DNA of 64,000 bases from Gigaspora rosea (lineage: Eukaryota > Glomeromycota > Glomeromycetes > Diversisporales > Gigasporaceae), in the NCBI GenBank assembly GCA_003550325.1, contig QKWP01000202.1, forward strand, positions 68,611 to 132,610, in the 5' to 3' direction. Shown here piece after piece: positions 12,796-23,565 of this stretch (the stretch's first letter is position 1; each line of letters opens with the position of its first letter). A model generated the notes under the pieces. The model did not search any database and was not told where the DNA came from. It saw nothing but the letters and a program-made list of their open reading frames with translations. A program made the translations under genes and the position numbers.

Positions 12796-12868
12796 AAGCA
12801 TTGCAGAGCGAAAAACTGTAATCATAGTAAATCATTAAGTACGGTTATAGGTTTTCACTCTGCGATAC
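12796..12868. mobile_element. Miniature palindrome in a ladder intron
   Basis: GCAGAGCGAAAAACTGTAA on the left pairs with TTATAGGTTTTCACTCTGC on the right. It is about 72 bp; subtracting it restores an 82-nt intron. Confidence 0.65.
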
Positions 12869-13118
12869 TCAAACATAAATAATAAATATGCTTACAATCT
12901 ATTAAAAATAATAAATTTATTTTGATTTTAAAAATAAATAAAAGAGTATTAAATCATATAATTAAAATTTATATTTACGCGCTATTATTATAAATTTAAT
13001 TTAAAACATAACTAATAAACCTCAAATGTTTTAACTACAAATAAGTTAAATTTAATGCTTACAGCCTAGTAAATATTTTAATTAATATATTTAAAAAGCA
13101 AAAATTTGTAAATTAATA

Positions 13119-13291
13119 CAGAGAACCCTCCCTAAGTGCACTCTCCTAAGTGCACACCCTCTCTAAATGCACGCTTAAATTTGGTCCCAAATATATAGAT
13201 GATCTCCATAAATGCACTTTTTCTTATTGTTCTCTAAATGCACGTCATTAAAATTTAGTCCCAAGAGCGTGCATTTAGGGAGGGTTCTCTG
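13119..13291. mobile_element. Pogo/mariner-like MITE with TA target duplication
   Basis: Ends CAGAGAACCCTCCCTAAG and CTTAGGGAGGGTTCTCTG-like inverse, with TA on both sides. Internal words are AGTGCAC and AAATGCACG. It sits in a ladder intron. Confidence 0.85.
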
Positions 13292-13670
13292 TATCGGTTT
13301 AATATTTTTTTTAAAAAAAAATAAAATTAAATTTAAGTTTTAAATTATAAAATATTTCTGATATATAGAATACTCAACATTCATTATTATATATATATAT
13401 ATCATATTAAATATTAATATAATTTATACTTACCATCTGTTAATTTGTTTGCACATAATACAATTTATGATAATTTAAATTAATAAATTTGGACATTTTA
13501 TGCAAATGGAAATCATGTAAATGCGATGCTATCATATATTATTAAGATCAAATTAATGTAGTACAACTAGAATTAATACGAATATCCAATAAAAACTTGC
13601 GAAATACTTGTCCATCTCTCATTTTATGACAGATATATTATGACGAGGACATTTCATATGAACATATATA

Positions 13671-13905
13671 CCGGGTGTTTCGAAAGTTCTTGTACATAAT
13701 GTGCATCAGTTGCATAATAAATAAAATATGACTGACGTACTGTATGCCATACTGTCTTGTGAAAAAAGTTATCATACATGGACCCTTTTTTTAAGTAACC
13801 TTATATATAGAAATCACGAAGATTATTTATGCAAATAATCATTGTGATCTCTATCTAAAGATCACTTAAAAAAGGTCCATGTATATGAATTTTTGAAACA
13901 CCCCT
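13671..13905. mobile_element. Mariner-like MITE
   Basis: Left end TA-CCGGGTGTTTCGAAAGTTC; right end GAATTTTTGAAACACCCC. Inner arms CATGGACCCTTTTTTTAAGT and ACTTAAAAAAGGTCCATG are inverse. Confidence 0.7.
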
Positions 13906-13911
13906 CTCTGA

Positions 13912-14382
13912 TAGCAGGAAGGACCGTTCAAATATTTCCGATATAGTCATGTGACAATAATATTGTGAATTTTGTAAATAGGCCAATCAGAATACAAAAA
14001 AAAAAAAAGATGTGGGATCAAATAGATAAATTATAAGGCGAAGTGAAAGCGTTAATTCATCCATCACATTTAATAGAAAGTTATGCAACCCGAGCTTTCG
14101 AAAAAAGTATTTTAAACTGTATAAAAATTTTCATTAAAATTGTGTACATATAGGACCCGGATAATCCTAAGGTAGGTGGTAGGTAAAAAGTGGGTAGATT
14201 TTTTGGGCCAAAACTCATCTAAATTCTGGTCTTAATTAAATTAATTTTAATTATGAACAGAATTAATGTGAATTTGGCCCGAAATTTACCCACTTTTTAC
14301 CCTACCACCTATCTTAGGATTGTCCGGAGTCCTGTACCTATCAGATTATCATCCCATTTGGAACGGTCCTCCTGTTATCTCT
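13912..14382. mobile_element. Nested palindromic element
   Basis: Outer arms GATAGCAGGAAGGACCGTTC and GGAACGGTCCTCCTGTTATC. The inner palindrome (about 14152-14332) has arms GGATAATCCTAAGGTAGGTG and CACCTATCTTAGGATTGTCC. Confidence 0.75.
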
Positions 14383-14454
14383 GATATAAAATTTCGAAAG
14401 TCCGAAAGTCCGGTGTTTTAAATTGATATTGAAAATGGGGAATTTAATCAGCGC

Positions 14455-14691
14455 TAGGGTTTGAGGTAAAAAATTAGGCATGCCTCTGAGGGATGCCGTG
14501 AGTTGAGGCATGCCCTTTTTGTATTGAAAATATCAAAAAATTGCTTTCTGTTCTCTGATGTTGCTTGACTGTCTACACTTCCGATTACTTACAACCATAC
14601 TAGCCAATCAAATATGACATTATGTCACATGACTAGGGCATTCCCAAAAGGCATGCCCGTGCCTCTGTGCCTCAAACCCTAGTCAGCGCAC
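14455..14691. mobile_element. hAT-like non-autonomous element (TAGGGTTTGAGG family)
   Basis: Ends TAGGGTTTGAGG and CCTCAAACCCTA. Flanks ATCAGCGC and GTCAGCGC agree in 7 of 8 bases, which fits the 8-bp duplication made by hAT transposases. Interior words AGGCATGCC recur. A related right end may lie at about 36918-36950. Confidence 0.75.
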
Positions 14692-14713
14692 TAACGTAAC
14701 AATAAGATATATA

Positions 14714-14862
14714 CCGAGCGTTAGAAAAGTCACAAATAGTCCCTTTTTTTAGTAACCTTATCAGTGTTATATAAACATAACGATAAATAATAGTCATCGT
14801 AATAATATTTTCTAAATAAGGCACTAAAAAAAGGGACAGTTTAATGCTTTTCTAACATCCGG
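14714..14862. mobile_element. Mariner-like MITE with TA duplication
   Basis: Ends CCGAGCGTTAGAAAAG and CTTTTCTAACATCCGG, TA on both sides, and an inner GTCCCTTTTTTTAGT / ACTAAAAAAAGGGAC pair. Confidence 0.8.
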
Positions 14863-14895
14863 TATAATAAAAAGTACTGGAATTTGTGTTGTATA

Positions 14896-15503
14896 TATTG
14901 ATGTGCCATTTATATGATACCTGAAAAATTTTTTAGCGTACAGTGCGTGATCGGCAAAAATTTTAGCGTCCGACAAACTCGTATGATCATGAAAAAATTT
15001 CTTCATTTTTTATTTTTTACGACATAATCATATTTATTCAAATTAAACTCAGCGAACGACTCCCTACCAATCATGATCATAAATTGCCGGGTAACACCAT
15101 TATTGGCGAATACGGTAATTTGACAAATGATTGGCTACACGTGCCGCATAGAGGCACGTGATCATTTGCCAAATTACCGTTATTCACCAATTTTGCCCAA
15201 TAATGTATACGTATGTATAGCACTTTATCCGACAAACTCATATGATCATGAAAAAATTTCTTCTTGTTATTTTTTCATGTGTTACGACATAATCATGTTT
15301 ATTCAAATTAAAACTCAGCGAGCAATTCCTTACCAATCATGATCATAAATTGCCGGATAACACCAATATTGGGCAAATTGTCGAATACAGTAATTTGGCA
15401 AATGATTGCTACACCTGCCGCAGAGCGGCACATGATCATTTGCCAAATTACCGTTATTCTATAATTTTTGCCCAATATTGTATACGTACGCGGCACATCA
15501 CTA
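14896..15503. mobile_element. hAT-like element, GTGATGTGCCA family (copy 1)
   Basis: Ends TATTGATGTGCCA and CGGCACATCACTA. The 8-bp sequence GTTGTATA is repeated perfectly on both flanks, as expected for hAT insertion. Internally a segment of about 260 bp (AATCATGATCATAAATTGCC...) is duplicated in tandem (about 15050 and 15315). Short open frames here are shadows of this repeat. Confidence 0.85.
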
Positions 15504-15911
15504 GTTGTATAGCAAAGCAAAAAATAAAATAAAAAATAAAGAATAAAATAAAGCATACTTACGCCCTATTAATTTATTTTAATTCACGTTTAATAATTAA
15601 TTATGACATTATCTTAAATGTAAAAAAATTTTATACTTACTTGCTAATAATTTGTTAATAAACAAGCATAACAAATAAAGTTTATAAGTACGTTCTAATA
15701 GCATACGATTATAAGTTGAGGCCATAATAAAATATAACTATTTTACTATAATAAAATATGGTTACGTAATGCGACCATACTCGTCAAATAGTCTCATTTT
15801 AAAAACTACCTTAGTAAAAAGTTATAAATATTAATTTCAAATAAATACTGATTTGCATACTTACCCGCTAAAATGAATGATATTTATTTAGTTTATACAA
15901 TTTAATGAGTT

Positions 15912-16806
15912 GATGTGCTAGCTTCAGATCGATTCTCATAATAAATGATCTGAAAAACTTCGATCAACATTACTTGAGTCCTTAAGTAAAGGTATTCTCT
16001 GGAATATAGGTTAATTCGAATTTTTCGAATTTATTTAAAACATTAAATATTCAAAGAACCTTGCTTAATAGAAACAGCATTTGTAGCCTAATTCTGAGGA
16101 TGCTTGCTGAAAATGTATACCCTTGGACTTAATATTTTCGGATGGAATTTACAGTTGTTTTCATAAATTCGAGGATGGCTAGTAAAATTAACCCGTCGAA
16201 TTGATATATTACAACGCTATGACTTAACTATTCAACCGATTAATTTATCAATTATTCTAAAATTTATGAAAACAGCTGTAATTTCTGATATGTCTGGAAG
16301 TCGAATATGCCAACGAAAGTTAATTCAGTTATTGAAAAAAGCGCTATCAAATCTTTGTATCACGGATATTTGCTAAATATACAAAAATTTCCAAATGGAC
16401 ATTGATCAATTTTTATCCTTTGTCTTGAATTTATGAAAATTAGCTATAAAATTGCCTAGCGTCAATTAATTTGTGAGTATAAAAAAAATCATTAATCAAC
16501 GGTTTTTAAAATTTGTACAATGCTTCTTCTCATCTTATTAATTTACTTATAGTTAGTGAAATTTAATTATTCAATTCACAGCTATTTTCATAAACTTTGA
16601 GACAACTGAAGAAATTGACAGTATTCATGAATTTACTAAAGCATTTAGGCATAAAAAAATGCCTTCAGTAAGTAGGCTTCTGACTTTCATTAACAATTTA
16701 GGTTTCCAGTGACCAGCAAACTAGAATACTTTTCGTCAGGCATCCTTACTTGGTTCTAAAGATTGCATTTCAAGATCATCTTATGAAAGAATTGTTCTGA
16801 AGCACA
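15912..16806. mobile_element. Fold-back element of about 0.9 kb
   Basis: Left arm (GTGCTAGCTTCAGATCGATTCT...GATCTGAAAA) and right arm (GATCATCTTATGAAAGAATT...CTGAAGCAC) are diverged inverse copies. The word AATTTATGAAAA-CAGCTGTAA occurs four times inside, in both orientations. It lies in the long interval between ladder exons 17086 and 15865. Confidence 0.6.
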
Positions 16807-17177
16807 ATAATTATGCCTTTAAATCTTCGAAATAAATTTAAAATTCACCTGATAAATTGGTGTATATTGATATTTGACCACAAAAGAGTAAGAATAAAGT
16901 ATAAAATATTAAGTTGGCTTATATGTAAATTAAAGCACAATATTTGCTATTGAGATGAACAACTAATTATAAATTGACTTTTACCTAATAAGAAAGGTTG
17001 GTATAAAGATTCCGAAACTAATTAGAAGTATATTAATTATATATAAATCATCAATTTAAATAAATCTTATGAAAATTGTGTTTACCTTCTAATAGCAGTG
17101 GCAAAATACATAATTAACGAAATAATTTTAAACAATAATTAACGACTTTAGGAAAATACAAATGAGTTTAAACTTAC

Positions 17178-17400
17178 AATATATATAAACAAAGTAAAAA
17201 AATTCCTAAAATTGCTACACATTTTGGCCCCATACTGAAAATATTCAAAAGAAAATCATTTTAAAGTGTTAATTTAAAAATAATAAAAATAATATAAATA
17301 AAACTTAACGCTATACTCACATTATAGTATTGTCTTCTCTTTACAATTATAACGTTAAAGACGAACAAAGTATAATTCTTTAAAAAGTATAGAATTAATT
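17178..17400 (-). other. Possible 5' exons of the ladder gene
   Basis: Donor-like GTAAGT follows a 28-nt interval (17178-17205), and GTGAGTATAG follows sequence above 17321. Neither contains an ATG on the minus strand. The 28-nt interval is not a multiple of three, and joined directly to the segment above 17321 it would make a stop in the ladder phase. These are probably untranslated or wrongly bounded; the true start is not located. Confidence 0.25.
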
Positions 17401-17507
17401 TATTAAATTATCAACTTCAATGAAGTATTAGATTTCTTGCAACAACGTACGTACAAGATTCTTAAATTTAATCTTATCAGTTATATTTGTTACACGTCAC
17501 ATACGCC

Positions 17508-17650
17508 TAGAGATGGGCATGCATGCAATTAATTCTGGCCAGCATTAAAAAATTAATCATAACTTTGGTCAAAACATGCATGCATGCATGCAAAAAATGC
17601 GTGCGCATGTGCATGCTAAAATGAAAATTTTATATTTTGCCCATCTCTAC
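17508..17650. mobile_element. hAT-like MITE, TAGAGATGGGCA family (copy 1)
   Basis: Ends TAGAGATGGGCA and TGCCCATCTCTA; the 8-bp CATACGCC is perfectly repeated on both flanks. The interior has ATGCATGCATGC runs. Relatives are the 2.5-kb element at 25500-28003 and a truncated copy at 62850-62980. Confidence 0.9.
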
Positions 17651-18143
17651 ATACGCCACTTATTGATTGTCAAAACAATTATGTCGTGTTGGTTTTTCCT
17701 TCGGACTTAAAATGGATTCCATTTACCTAGTTTTAATAATGTCCGAGTGTTTTCCCCTGCATCACACTCATTTTCTATACCACCTAATTCAGAGTTTGTC
17801 CGTTTAAACGTTTTTGATTTGCTGCAACCGATTTGGGAAACTTCTAAACAGAAATTTTGGAATTTTGGAAACTTCTAAACAGAAATAATTGCGGGAATTT
17901 CGGGTCTGTGCGCTTTAACGTTTTTTGATTGGTCGTACCCGAAAAATGTGACTTAACGTGGGAAACTAACATAAATATGTAATATGATTATGACGGTTAT
18001 CACAGCGAGTACTTATTATAGCTTTTGAGCAATTGTTATATCATTTTTTATAATTATATAATATCATATCATTTTTAACGCTCTTATTAACGCACTCTCA
18101 AAATTCGGGACTAAAAAAGTCTCTCAAATGTTTCATATAATGG

Positions 18144-18228
18144 TCTCGAGTTCGAGAACAAGTGCAAAAACAAGCACGAGAACAAGAACAATTACAAAAT
18201 GAAGTGCAAGTGCAAGAACAAGCTGATT
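18144..18228 (+). pseudogene. Gln-rich coding remnant or terminal exon
   Basis: One plus-strand frame encodes an alternating REQ/VQKQ/EQEQ peptide of about 28 residues that ends in a stop at 18226-18228. A stop lies just upstream, so it is either a last exon or a relic. The codons (GAA-CAA, GTG-CAA) are unlike the surrounding A+T-rich DNA. No gene partner was found. Confidence 0.25.
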
Positions 18229-19749
18229 AATTATCTACTAATTTCTTATTAATTATTATTATTTAAAAACTACAATAAAGAAATCAGAGATCCGCCCTGA
18301 ACACTGATTGGTCTTTTATTCGTAATTTGATTGGAAGCTCATGTCACGTGCACTTATGTCATTCTGATGTAATCTATACGCACGATTTATTGTGTTAATA
18401 GTGACGACGTGTAAGCTTACGTTTAAATATTATTAATTGGTCAACTTTAGAAAACGTGACCACTGTGCGGGAAAATTTATTTTTAGATACGGTTAATAAT
18501 GATGACAGTGTTTAACTTACCAATTTTATTATAATTATAAATTAATTTTTGCTTGTTTTTATTGGCTATATCCAAGAATGTGACTAATTTGTGGGAAAAT
18601 TTTTAGTAATCCTATGGCGATTCCTATTTAAAACTGTAATTACAGTATTACGATATTTGTTATTATCATGTTTTGTAATTGATTTTATAGTTTTTACATT
18701 TCAGTCGGTCAGATATTTTCATCTAATATTAAGCCACACAAAGTTGATTTTCATTTTGCTCTGTGAATTAATAAACTATACTCAGTTGGTAGCTTTTTTT
18801 TTGTTTTAATTTACTATGAATTAAAAAAGTAATGTTCACATCCAAGATTAGGCTACAAGATGTTAATATTTTGTTTTGCATTACATGGAATCTGAAAACA
18901 TTAGTAGTTAATCGAACATTTTTTTTATTTTTTTTTAATTTACTGACATCCAATGTTAGACCACGCAAAGGTGATTTTCTGTTTTGTATTGCATGTATTT
19001 GAAAACTTTGGTCAGTCGATTAGGTTTTTTTTTAAATAATGTTTCTACAATGTTGATTTTTTGTTTTATTACAAGGAATCTAAAAACAGTCAGTCATATT
19101 TTTTTTTTTTACATTGCAGAAAATTTACTATAAATTAATAGAATAATGGTAATATTTAAAATTAGGGCTACCAGTGTTAATTTTTCAATTAAAATTTACT
19201 GTGCGGATACTGCACAATTCAAAACTTTTCTGTGCAACAAATACTGGGAAAATGCTTGCAACTGTGCGCACTACTTATAAAATGACAATTATTTTTGTGT
19301 GGCATCCGTACATCTACTGAAAAAAGATGTGTGCAAATTTTGTTTTTGTGTGCTGCGCACAGTGCACATAGTGAAAAATAATCACTGAGAACTACACAAA
19401 GTTGATTTTTCGCTTTATGTTACATGGAATTTAAAAACTTCGGTTAGTCGGATTTTTTTTTTTCTTTTTTATTTTCTTATTTTTTTTTATTATTTTTTTT
19501 TAATTTACTATGAATTAATAAAATAATATATGCATTCAAGATTAAGCTGCGCAAAGTTAATATTTCATTTTGCATTATAAAGAATCTGAAAACTTCATTG
19601 ATTAGTCAATCGTTTTTTTAACACATCTAAAATTAAACCATGCAAAATTGATTTTTTATTTAATGATACATGAAATCAGAAAACTTTGGTCAGTCTGTCA
19701 AATTTTTTTTTATTATTAATATTTTAAAAATTACTATATTTTACCTATG

Positions 19750-20085
19750 GTGATCATCACCAGTGTGATCTACAATACATAAAACAAAACAAACAAAACA
19801 AACAATTTGTATTAAATAAAAATAAATCTTTTTAATATTAGGGTAAGAGTAAAGGTTAAAGATAAGGAAAGGGGCTTTGTATATATAGTAAAATTTAGCA
19901 AGGAATTTTTTTTTTGCATAAATAAAAGTAGTTTTATAGACAAAATTTTAGGTTAGAATCAATTTTAGCAATTTTTTAAAAAATTCTTTGTTTTTGTTAC
20001 ACGAAAATTGATCTACATGTTACACCTGATCCTGAATTTTAATTGGCAAATTGATTACTGGTGATGATCACTGGTGGTGATAAAT
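19750..20085. mobile_element. Inverted-repeat element inside the tandem array
   Basis: Ends GGTGATCATCACCAGTG and GGTGATGATCACTGGTGG. The interior shares GTTACACCTGATCCTGAATT and GGAATTTTTTTTTTGCATAA with the next element and more loosely with 10778-11093. Confidence 0.75.
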
Positions 20086-20156
20086 AGCAAACTCCTAATA
20101 TTTTACTGTAAATTATTACACAAAGTTGATTTTTTGTTTGAAATTAACTAATGTTC

Positions 20157-20473
20157 ACCACAGGTAATTATCACCTGTAATAAATAAATAAAAACAAACA
20201 ATTTTTATAAAGTAAAAGTTAAATTTTTTTAATCTTAGGGTAAGGGTAAGAACTGGGATGGGGCAGGAGGGCATAGTTTATACCAAAATTTTACAAGGAA
20301 TTTTTTTTTGCATAAAAAAAAGTAGTTTTATAGGCAAGTTTTTAGGCTAGAAGCAATTTTAGCAATTTTTTAAAAATTTCTTTGTTTTTGTTACACAAAG
20401 ATTGATTTACATATTACACCTAATCCTGAATTTTAATTGGCAAATTGACTATAGGTGATAATCACCTGTGGTG
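20157..20473. mobile_element. Inverted-repeat element, sister of 19750-20085
   Basis: Ends CACCACAGGTAATTATCACC and GGTGATAATCACCTGTGGTG. The interior is about 80% alike to the preceding element, so it is the same family with diverged termini. Confidence 0.75.
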
Positions 20474-22184
20474 TAAATTAGAAATATTCTTTTTGTTTTG
20501 CTTACATTAGAACTAAAACTTTGGTAATTAGTCAAATATATTTTTTTAAAAAATTTATTTACTGTAAATTATAGAATAATATTAACATCTAAAATTAAGC
20601 CACACAAAATTGATTTTGTTTTGTATTACAAGGATTTGAAACTTTGGTCAGTCAGCAGATTTTTTTTTTTTTTTTAATTTACTGTATACTAATAATGTTT
20701 ATATGAAGTTAATTTTCTTGATTTTATTATATAAAATTTGAAAACTTTAATCAGTTAGTCACTTTTATTTTTTTATTATTATTTTAATTTACTGTAAATT
20801 AACAGAATAACAATCACATTTAAAATTAGGGCTATGCAAAGTTGATTTTCACTTTATATTCATGGAATACCTGCAAGTTTTGGTTTAGCAGCAAACCCAG
20901 TCCATTTGCAGTCCAAAATGTCCAGGTAAACAATCCACTTTGGACCAATTTAACATGTCAACACAGATCACAAATGTACAAACCTGGATATCCGCCCATT
21001 CCACACTTAAACATGTCTCTCTATAGAAACATATGCCTACACAAAACACTTTTTTCTTAAGATTGTTTTTTTAAATTTACTATAGATTAATAGAATAATG
21101 TTCACATATAAGGTTAAGCCATGCAAACTTTATTATTCAATTGCATTATGAATCTGAAAACTTGAATCAATTTATCGCTACTTTTATATATATATATATA
21201 TACTTTTTTTTTAATTTACTGTAAATTAATAGAATAATGTTTATTTTCAAGATTAGATCCGCAAAGATAATTTTCTGTTTTGCATTACATAAATTTAAAA
21301 TCTTCAGTCAGTCGATCGGGAGGGTTTTTTTAAAATAATGTTTATATGAAGTTTATATTTTGTTTTATTACAAGAAATCTAAAAACTTTGGCCAGTTAGT
21401 TATATTTTTTTTTACTTTATAGCAAAATTAATGGAATAATAATAACATTTAAAATTAAGGCTATGCAAAGTTGATTTTTTACTTTATGTTACATGGAATT
21501 TGAAAACTTTGGAGGTCAGATTTTTTTCTTTTTTATTTTTTTATTATTTTTTTTATTTTTTTTTTAATTTACTGTGAATTAATAGAATAATATACGCATT
21601 CAAGATTAAGCTACACAAAGTTGATATTTCATTTTGCATTATATGAAATCTAAAAATTCAGTAGTTAGGTGATCTTTTTTTTTGAACACATCAAAAATTA
21701 AACCACGCAAAGTTGATTTTTATTTAGTAATACATGAAATCCAAAAGCTTTGGTCATTCTGTTGAATTTTTTTTTATTTTACTGTAAATTAATAGAATAA
21801 TCACAAAAATTAAATCATACAAAGATGATTTTTTGGTTTGCATTATATTAAAACTTAAAACTTAGGTAATTAGTCAATTTTTTTTTAAATAATTTACTGT
21901 AAATGATAGAATAATATTGATATCTAAAATTATGCCACACAAAATTGATTTTTTGTTTTGCATTACAAGGATTTGAAAACTTTGGTCAGTTAGCAGATTT
22001 TTTTTTCAATTTTTTTTTAATTTATTGTATACTAATAATGTTCACGCAAAGTTAATTTTTTGATTTTATTATATAAAATCTGAAAACTTCAGTCAGTTGG
22101 TCACTTTTTTTTTATTATTATTATTTTAAATTTACTGTAAAATAACAAAATAATGATTATATGGCCATGCAAAGTTAATTAGTT

Positions 22185-22368
22185 GGTTCTCGTAACCCGG
22201 CTGAGTCAAAATTTGAAAATTTTTATAAAAATTTTTTATATGTTTTAATAACCGAGTGAGTTTTAAAAAAAAAATTCAAAAAAATTTTACAAATAGTTAT
22301 ATATAAAATTTAAAAAAAAAGCCGGCCAGGTCTATTTAAAAGTTTCATGTTATGAGAACCAATAAATT
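22185..22368. mobile_element. Inverted-repeat element inside the tandem array
   Basis: TTGGTTCTCGTAACCCGGCT on the left is mirrored by GTTATGAGAACCAA on the right, with GCCGGCCAGG near the right end. About 185 bp. Confidence 0.6.
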
Positions 22369-23565
22369 AAATTTGTGTGACCTATTTAAAATTAGGGCTA
22401 TGCAAAGTTGATTTTCACTTTACATTACATGGAATCTAAAAACTTTGTTGGTCAGATTTTTTTATTTCTTTTTTAATTTTTTTTAATTTACTATAACTGG
22501 TTAAGTAATAGAGTAATATTTGCATCAAAAATTAGACTATGCAAAGTTAATTTTTCATTTTGCATTTAATGGAATTTGAAAATCAGGCAGATTTTTTTCT
22601 TAAGAAAACTGGTCTGAGTGATGGTATGAGTTGGTGCAAAATTGTCTGAATAGGCAATGTCATATAGTATAAAACATGAACCATAACATGACGGAATAGC
22701 ACGTATATTACATTTTATGGTGTTAGCAAGTGTATTGGGTGGCACATGTGAGCTGTGTAATTAACCGTGCCAAAACCTGTAAGTTTTGGTTTAGCAAAGT
22801 GCAACAAACCAAGTTGATTACAGTCCAAAATTTCTGAGTAAATAGTCAGTCCACTTCGGACCAATTCCACGTGGTTCCACACTTAACACTGTCTCTCCAT
22901 AGAGACACATGCCTACATGGACCACTTTATTTATAAGATTTATTTTTTTAATTTACTGTAGATTAATAGAATAATGTTCACATCTAAGGTTAAGCTACAC
23001 AAAGTTTATTATTTATTTTGCATAAACTAAAATCAATTAACCACATTTATATATATATATATACACTTTTTTTAATTTACTGTAAATTAATAGAAAATGT
23101 TCATATCCAAGATTAGGCCACGCAAAGTCGATTTCTGTTTTGTGTTACATGGATTTGAAAACTTTGGTCAGTCAATCAGTTTTTTTTTAAATAACTATAA
23201 ATTAATAAAATAGTGTTGAAATCTATTTTTTCATTTTGCGTTAGATGGACTTTGAAAACTTGGATCAAATGTTCACTTTTTTTTTACTTAAAAATAAAAA
23301 TTGTAATAACTTCAATACTAACTCAACCTTAATAATATAATTAAAAAATAAAAAACAAATAAAATGGGTGGTGCTTCGCGCTACTCATCGAACTAGTAGT
23401 TTATTAATCAAAGACACCTTATTTCCAAAATAAGTTACTGTATACAACAATTGATAATTGTAGATATATCGATATACCGGGTTTGTAAAAAAGTTCTAGA
23501 CAACTCTTTTTTTATTGCCTTTTGCAAATTAGAGCGACAAATTAATATTACTAATTCTATATATT

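Larger units (their letters stand above)
8025..17088 (-). other. Ladder of 3n-nucleotide micro-exons (5' half of the kinase-like gene)
   Basis: On the minus strand, AG-(3n)-GTAAGT recurs. The 3-nt intervals are at 17086, 15865, 15641, 15563, 13434, 13063, 12979, 12896, 12739, 12668, 12552, 12390, 12065, 11544, 11465, 11294, 11211, 11129, 10471, 10385, 10308, 9930, 9835, 8517, 8449, 8367, 8281 and 8096 (left coordinates). The 6-nt ones are 8997-9002, 8895-8900, 8792-8797 and 8608-8613. The 9-nt ones are 9210-9218, 9112-9120 and 8711-8719. One of 18 nt lies at 8188-8205. Flanks are strongly conserved: TTAATAG or similar before, GTAAGTATA after. Read in series only one phase stays open. Each 3-nt exon then supplies the third base of one codon and the first two of the next, and this matches exon C, which starts with a third base. 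The conceptual product is hydrophobic (including WLAFGLYAALAF), then ICGCICGC, then acidic. The start codon is unresolved. Splicing is inferred, not observed. Confidence 0.65.
18690..23300. repeat. Tandem array of about 27 diverged units of 100-160 bp
   Basis: Each unit contains a T run, AATTTACTGTAAATTAATAG, AATAATGTTCACATC, AAATTAAGCCACACAAAGTT, GATTTTTTGTTTTGCATTAC and GAAAACTTTGGTCAGTC (or variants). Units lie near 18740, 18850, 18955, 19040, 19395, 19550, 19630, 20110, 20590, 20690, 20830, 21110, 21250, 21340, 21460, 21600, 21700, 21820, 21940, 22040, 22170, 22400, 22540, 22990, 23110 and 23220. Several inverted-repeat elements interrupt it. Open frames inside are shadows. Confidence 0.85.

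Noticed and set aside
15690-15696. Possible further 3-nt unit (AG-AAC-GT) in the ladder
   Set aside because: The donor GTACTT is poor and the resulting intron would be only about 46 nt; left out of the count, though it would not change phase.
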